A program made the position numbers and the translations under genes. Below, in pieces: positions 61,547 through 64,000 of a stretch of 64,000 nt of DNA. Source of the stretch: Xanthomonas codiaei (GTDB lineage: Bacteria; Pseudomonadota; Gammaproteobacteria; Xanthomonadales; Xanthomonadaceae); contig NZ_MDEC01000017.1 of NCBI RefSeq assembly GCF_002939785.1, forward strand, positions 1 to 64,000. The letters run 5' to 3'. Position 1 is the stretch's first letter; each line of letters begins with the position of its first letter. Below the pieces are notes generated by a model. That model had not been told where the DNA came from, did not search any database, and saw only the letters and a program-made list of their open reading frames with translations.

Positions 61547-62881
61547 CTACATCGCCATGGCGCGGTTGGTGTCGCGTGCGGGCGCCTGGTCGACACTGCC
61601 GGCCAGATCCTGTCGCAGTCTCTGCGTGGACTGTTCCAGGGTCTGCTGCGCTGCCTGATCGCGATCGACATAGGCGCGGCGGTGCGCCGGGTCGTCCAGC
61701 CGACCTTCCACCACGAACAACCCATCGCCGGCCTTGTTGGGGGTGACATGGTCGATGCGGCTCAGCCCGCTGAGGCTGGCGTCCTGCACCAGCGTGCCGG
61801 CGGTCTGCTCCAGTTCCTTGCGGTCCTTGAAGCCTCCCGAAGGACCGAGCTTTTCCAGCGCACCTAGCGCTTGCTGATACATCGGGTACTGCGGGTGCCC
61901 CTGGTCCGACAGCAGCAGTGGGCGCGATGCCTCGCTGCGCTGGCCCGGCACAGCGGTGGCTGCCTGGTCAGGCTGCCGAGGGTGTGCCGCGGCGAGCGCC
62001 TTGAAGGTGTCGCGGCCGACGATGCCATCGTCGCTCAGCTGGTGATCGCGCTGGAATGCCTGCACTGCCTCGCGGGTGCGGTCGCCGAACTTGCCATCGG
62101 CACCCAATGCCTGGCCACGGGCATCGGTGTAGCCCAGCGCATTGAGACGCTCCTGCAGCGCTTTCACTTCTGCGCCATGTTCGTCCTTGCGCAGAACGCC
62201 ATCGGCCATGGGTGCGGCGCTCACGGCCGTGGCGCCTCCCGGGGCGGCAACCGTCCGACCGTTCCCGGAAATGTCCGATACCTGCGCCGGGCCGGTGAGA
62301 TTGGGCTGTGCGTGCTGGGGGCGCTGATCGGTCGTGATCGCGCCGCTATCCATGTCGCGGATATAGCGGTCGGCCTGCGGCAGGTAGCTGGTGTTGATGT
62401 CCACATGCACGTGCTTGCCAAAGGCTCTGGGATCCCCTTTGTTGAAGCCGCCCTGGATGCCGACCGACTGCCCGTATTCGATCCGGTCACCTGTCTCCAG
62501 CTGCGTATTGCGCGGGTCCAGATGCCGATACTGGGCAATCATCTCGCGGCGCGGGTCGGAGGCTGGCTTGTCATAGATCTGCACGATGCCATCGCGTGGA
62601 TCGACTTTGCCGATGTAACCGCTGGCAATGGCCGGCACTGGTACCTCGTCCAGATTGCCGGCTTTCAGCACAAAATCCTTGGAGACATAATGGTCGCCGT
62701 CATGCGAGACGGTTGCCGAGCCGCGGTAGTTGCCGAGTAGTTCTTCGCGTTCACCGTTGACTGTGGCATAGACGCGGCCACGCTCATTGCCGCGGGTAGG
62801 ATGGTGGCGCTCAAGATCCGCATAGTCGTGAGCCGTTTGAACGCCGTGTCCTACCGACTCCACGATTCTATACCTGGGCAT
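61547..62881 (-). CDS. T4SS bacterial-killing effector (X-Tfe): M23-like peptidase, peptidoglycan-binding domain and XVIPCD
   Basis: This 444-residue protein has no signal peptide; the start at 62881 has AGGAG eight bases upstream. Residues about 80-165 resemble an M23/LytM endopeptidase, with the HxH zinc pair in KHVHVDIN (His157/His159) and an upstream YRHLDPRNTQLETGDRI segment. Residues about 230-297 form a PG_binding_1 domain (EVKALQERLNALGY, then FGDRTREAVQAFQRDHQ). Residues about 325-425 match the XVIPCD (LSRIDHVTPNKAGDGLFVVE, GRLDDPAHRRAYVD). It is predicted to be delivered into rival bacteria and to cut peptidoglycan cross-links. Its lipoprotein partner lies upstream, separated by a dispersed repeat (62952-63018). 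Confidence 0.92.
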   Translation of the reverse strand: MPRYRIVESVGHGVQTAHDYADLERHHPTRGNERGRVYATVNGEREELLGNYRGSATVSHDGDHYVSKDFVLKAGNLDEVPVPAIASGYIGKVDPRDGIVQIYDKPASDPRREMIAQYRHLDPRNTQLETGDRIEYGQSVGIQGGFNKGDPRAFGKHVHVDINTSYLPQADRYIRDMDSGAITTDQRPQHAQPNLTGPAQVSDISGNGRTVAAPGGATAVSAAPMADGVLRKDEHGAEVKALQERLNALGYTDARGQALGADGKFGDRTREAVQAFQRDHQLSDDGIVGRDTFKALAAAHPRQPDQAATAVPGQRSEASRPLLLSDQGHPQYPMYQQALGALEKLGPSGGFKDRKELEQTAGTLVQDASLSGLSRIDHVTPNKAGDGLFVVEGRLDDPAHRRAYVDRDQAAQQTLEQSTQRLRQDLAGSVDQAPARDTNRAMAM

Positions 62882-62951
62882 CGTACTTCTCCTTTGTCGA
62901 TGGGCTTGACTCATTGCAGTCCCCGCAGCGCGGCGGGGACTGCAGCATTTG

Positions 62952-63018
62952 GAGCGGCCAACAAAACGTAGCGAGCGGTTGCCTGGCGGCCGCGTAGTCG
63001 TTTTGCCAGCTGCTCTTA
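62952..63018 (-). repeat. Short (internally deleted) copy of the dispersed repeat, between immunity and effector genes
   Basis: A 67-bp version of the repeat seen at 58678. Minus-strand end TAAGAGCAGCTGGCAAAACG; other end CGTTTTGTTGGCCGCTC. It keeps both terminal inverted repeats but lacks most of the interior. Its TAA is the stop codon of the lipoprotein gene. Confidence 0.8.
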
Positions 63019-63576
63019 GCGCAGATGCTGTGCCAACTGCCAGCAGTCCTGGGTATATTCGAATATATATGCTTCAGGCGCACCGAACGTCTTGAGGACT
63101 TCATCATCCGCGGAAAACTCCGCTCTGACAAAGTCCACGCGCATCCGGTCGCCCTCCAGCTTAAAGTCCAGCTTGACCCGGTCGAGTTCGCTCGGGTCCT
63201 TGTCCGGCTCGTTGTAGGACCAGCTGTAATCGATCAAGGTCAATCGAAACGGCTCGCTCTGGCGATTTACCAGCTTGGAGGGGTCACGCAGGTCTCGTTC
63301 TTCCACCACTGGGGCACTGTAGGCGGCACGCACCGCTGGATCGGCAACCATCGCCTCTAGAAACGCGGTGAATCCATCGTCGGTTTTCTTGCAGGCTCCC
63401 GGTGATAATTCGGGACGATGGGCGGCCGTGGCGGGGCGTGCTGTCGGTTCTGGCACGTCTGCAGCAGGCGTGGCCGCCGGGCCAGCCGTGTTGGTCGCCG
63501 TGGGAGTGGATTCAGGTGCCTGGCAGCCCTGCAGAAGCAAGGCCAGCAGGGCGGCAGTAATCAAACGTTGAGTCAT
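63016..63576 (-). CDS. Lipoprotein, probable immunity protein (X-Tfi) for the M23-type effector
   Basis: This 186-residue precursor begins MTQRLITAALLALLLQGC with the lipobox LLQGC (Cys18), followed by a Thr/Pro/Ala-rich linker (residues about 20-55) and a globular domain (FTAFLEAMVADPAVRAAY, then LIDYSWSYNEPDKDPSELD). It is periplasmic. The layout and position next to the effector match lipoprotein immunity proteins of the X-T4SS. The stop codon is provided by a dispersed repeat; whether the original protein was longer is unclear. Immunity is inferred. Confidence 0.82.
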   Translation of the reverse strand: MTQRLITAALLALLLQGCQAPESTPTATNTAGPAATPAADVPEPTARPATAAHRPELSPGACKKTDDGFTAFLEAMVADPAVRAAYSAPVVEERDLRDPSKLVNRQSEPFRLTLIDYSWSYNEPDKDPSELDRVKLDFKLEGDRMRVDFVRAEFSADDEVLKTFGAPEAYIFEYTQDCWQLAQHLR

Positions 63577-63766
63577 GGTGGTGTTCCTTCCCTAGGACAT
63601 TCAAGTTCATGGTGAACCGGCAGCGGGGCAGGAGCCGTGCGCCAGCTGCAGGCACGTCCGTCCCGCGCACGTTGGCAGGCAGTATAAAAATGGGATGTGA
63701 GGGAGGCTCTTACAGGGGCGCCCGGTTCGCTCGCCTCCATCGCATCGGCATCAGCGTTTGGATCTG

Positions 63767-63909
63767 GAGCGGCCAACAAACCGTAGCGAGCGGTCGTCAG
63801 GTGGGTGCGGACGGCGCGATGGAGCCGCAGTGTAAGCGTGGTACATGCCGCACCGAGCACCGACCGCGCCCGCCTGGCGGCCGCACAGTCGTGTTGTTGG
63901 GTGCTCTTA
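63767..63909 (-). repeat. Dispersed ~143-bp repeat, copy 5, near the window edge
   Basis: In minus orientation it begins TAAGAGCACCCAACAACACG and ends GGTTTGTTGGCCGCTC, with the interior blocks of copies 2 and 3 in order. An open frame reaches its TAA from beyond 63910 on the minus strand, but nothing shows that this is a gene. Confidence 0.8.
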
Positions 63910-63982
63910 TATGCATGCCAGTACGCGTGCCTGGCGTATCGTGCTCGGCGTGGCGGCCGGAGATGGCTGCGGGAGTGGGCCG

Positions 63983-64000
63983 ATGCAAGACAGCAACACG
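63983..64000 (+). CDS. Possible start of a gene cut by the window edge
   Basis: ATG 63983 has GGAG seven bases before it (63972-63975) and opens MQDSNT before the window ends. The spacing is good, but only six codons are visible, so no function can be proposed. Confidence 0.35.

Overview
The window is a chromosomal segment of a Xanthomonas-type plant-associated gammaproteobacterium. The base composition is GC-rich. Two effector genes carry the C-terminal XVIPCD domain of the Xanthomonadaceae bacteria-killing type IV secretion system (T4SS). There is also an XAC0095-like small gene, a Xanthomonas-style IS5-family IS end, a secreted family-9-type pectate lyase and several dispersed intergenic repeat families. 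No rRNA, tRNA or CRISPR array was seen.

Region 1-6.4 kb is accessory DNA. It begins with the 5' end of an IS5-family transposase. A visibly AT-rich cassette of two overlapping genes of unknown function follows (687-2278), then a degraded paralogue of the gene at 8971-9417, and an XAC0095-like gene behind a hairpin-rich leader. A two-gene operon then encodes a lipoprotein (likely immunity, X-Tfi) and a zinc-metalloprotease T4SS effector (X-Tfe). The right border is marked by a 39-codon stump of an isochorismatase-family gene (6254-6373).

Region 6.4-35.6 kb is mostly ordinary small metabolic, regulatory and membrane genes: an isochorismatase-like hydrolase with a divergent LysR regulator; a VOC protein; a RibD-C protein; a DoxX-like/SDR pair with a divergent HxlR regulator; CsbD; a triple-PAS LuxR-type regulator; a hybrid histidine kinase; an HDOD protein; a protealysin-like M4 protease coupled to an emfourin-like inhibitor; Nudix; a 1270-residue M48 metalloprotease membrane protein; an AI-2E/PerM transporter; a thioredoxin; a ProP-like MFS transporter; EcsC; and a DUF938 methyltransferase.

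Region 35.8-49.5 kb is a minus-strand cluster: a second TldD paralogue, then TldD, TldE/PmbA, a DUF4159 protein, a MoxR AAA+ ATPase, a DUF58 protein, a BatA-like two-anchor protein, a DUF4175-like membrane protein and a further large membrane protein. Most junctions overlap by 4 bp or lie within about 50 bp. Both TldD proteins and the DUF4159 protein have twin-arginine-like N-termini and TldE has none. This is the most intriguing poorly understood multi-gene system here.

Region 49.7-61.4 kb holds the pectate lyase, small membrane or hypothetical genes, fbp, a tyrB-type aminotransferase, a TonB-dependent receptor, a frameshifted secreted-protein gene and an aldehyde dehydrogenase. Region 61.5-64 kb holds a second X-Tfe (M23-like peptidase, peptidoglycan-binding domain, XVIPCD) with its lipoprotein partner. 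A ~143-bp dispersed repeat with terminal inverted repeats occurs five times. In three copies its T(A/G)A end coincides exactly with the stop codon of the adjacent gene, including the second immunity gene.
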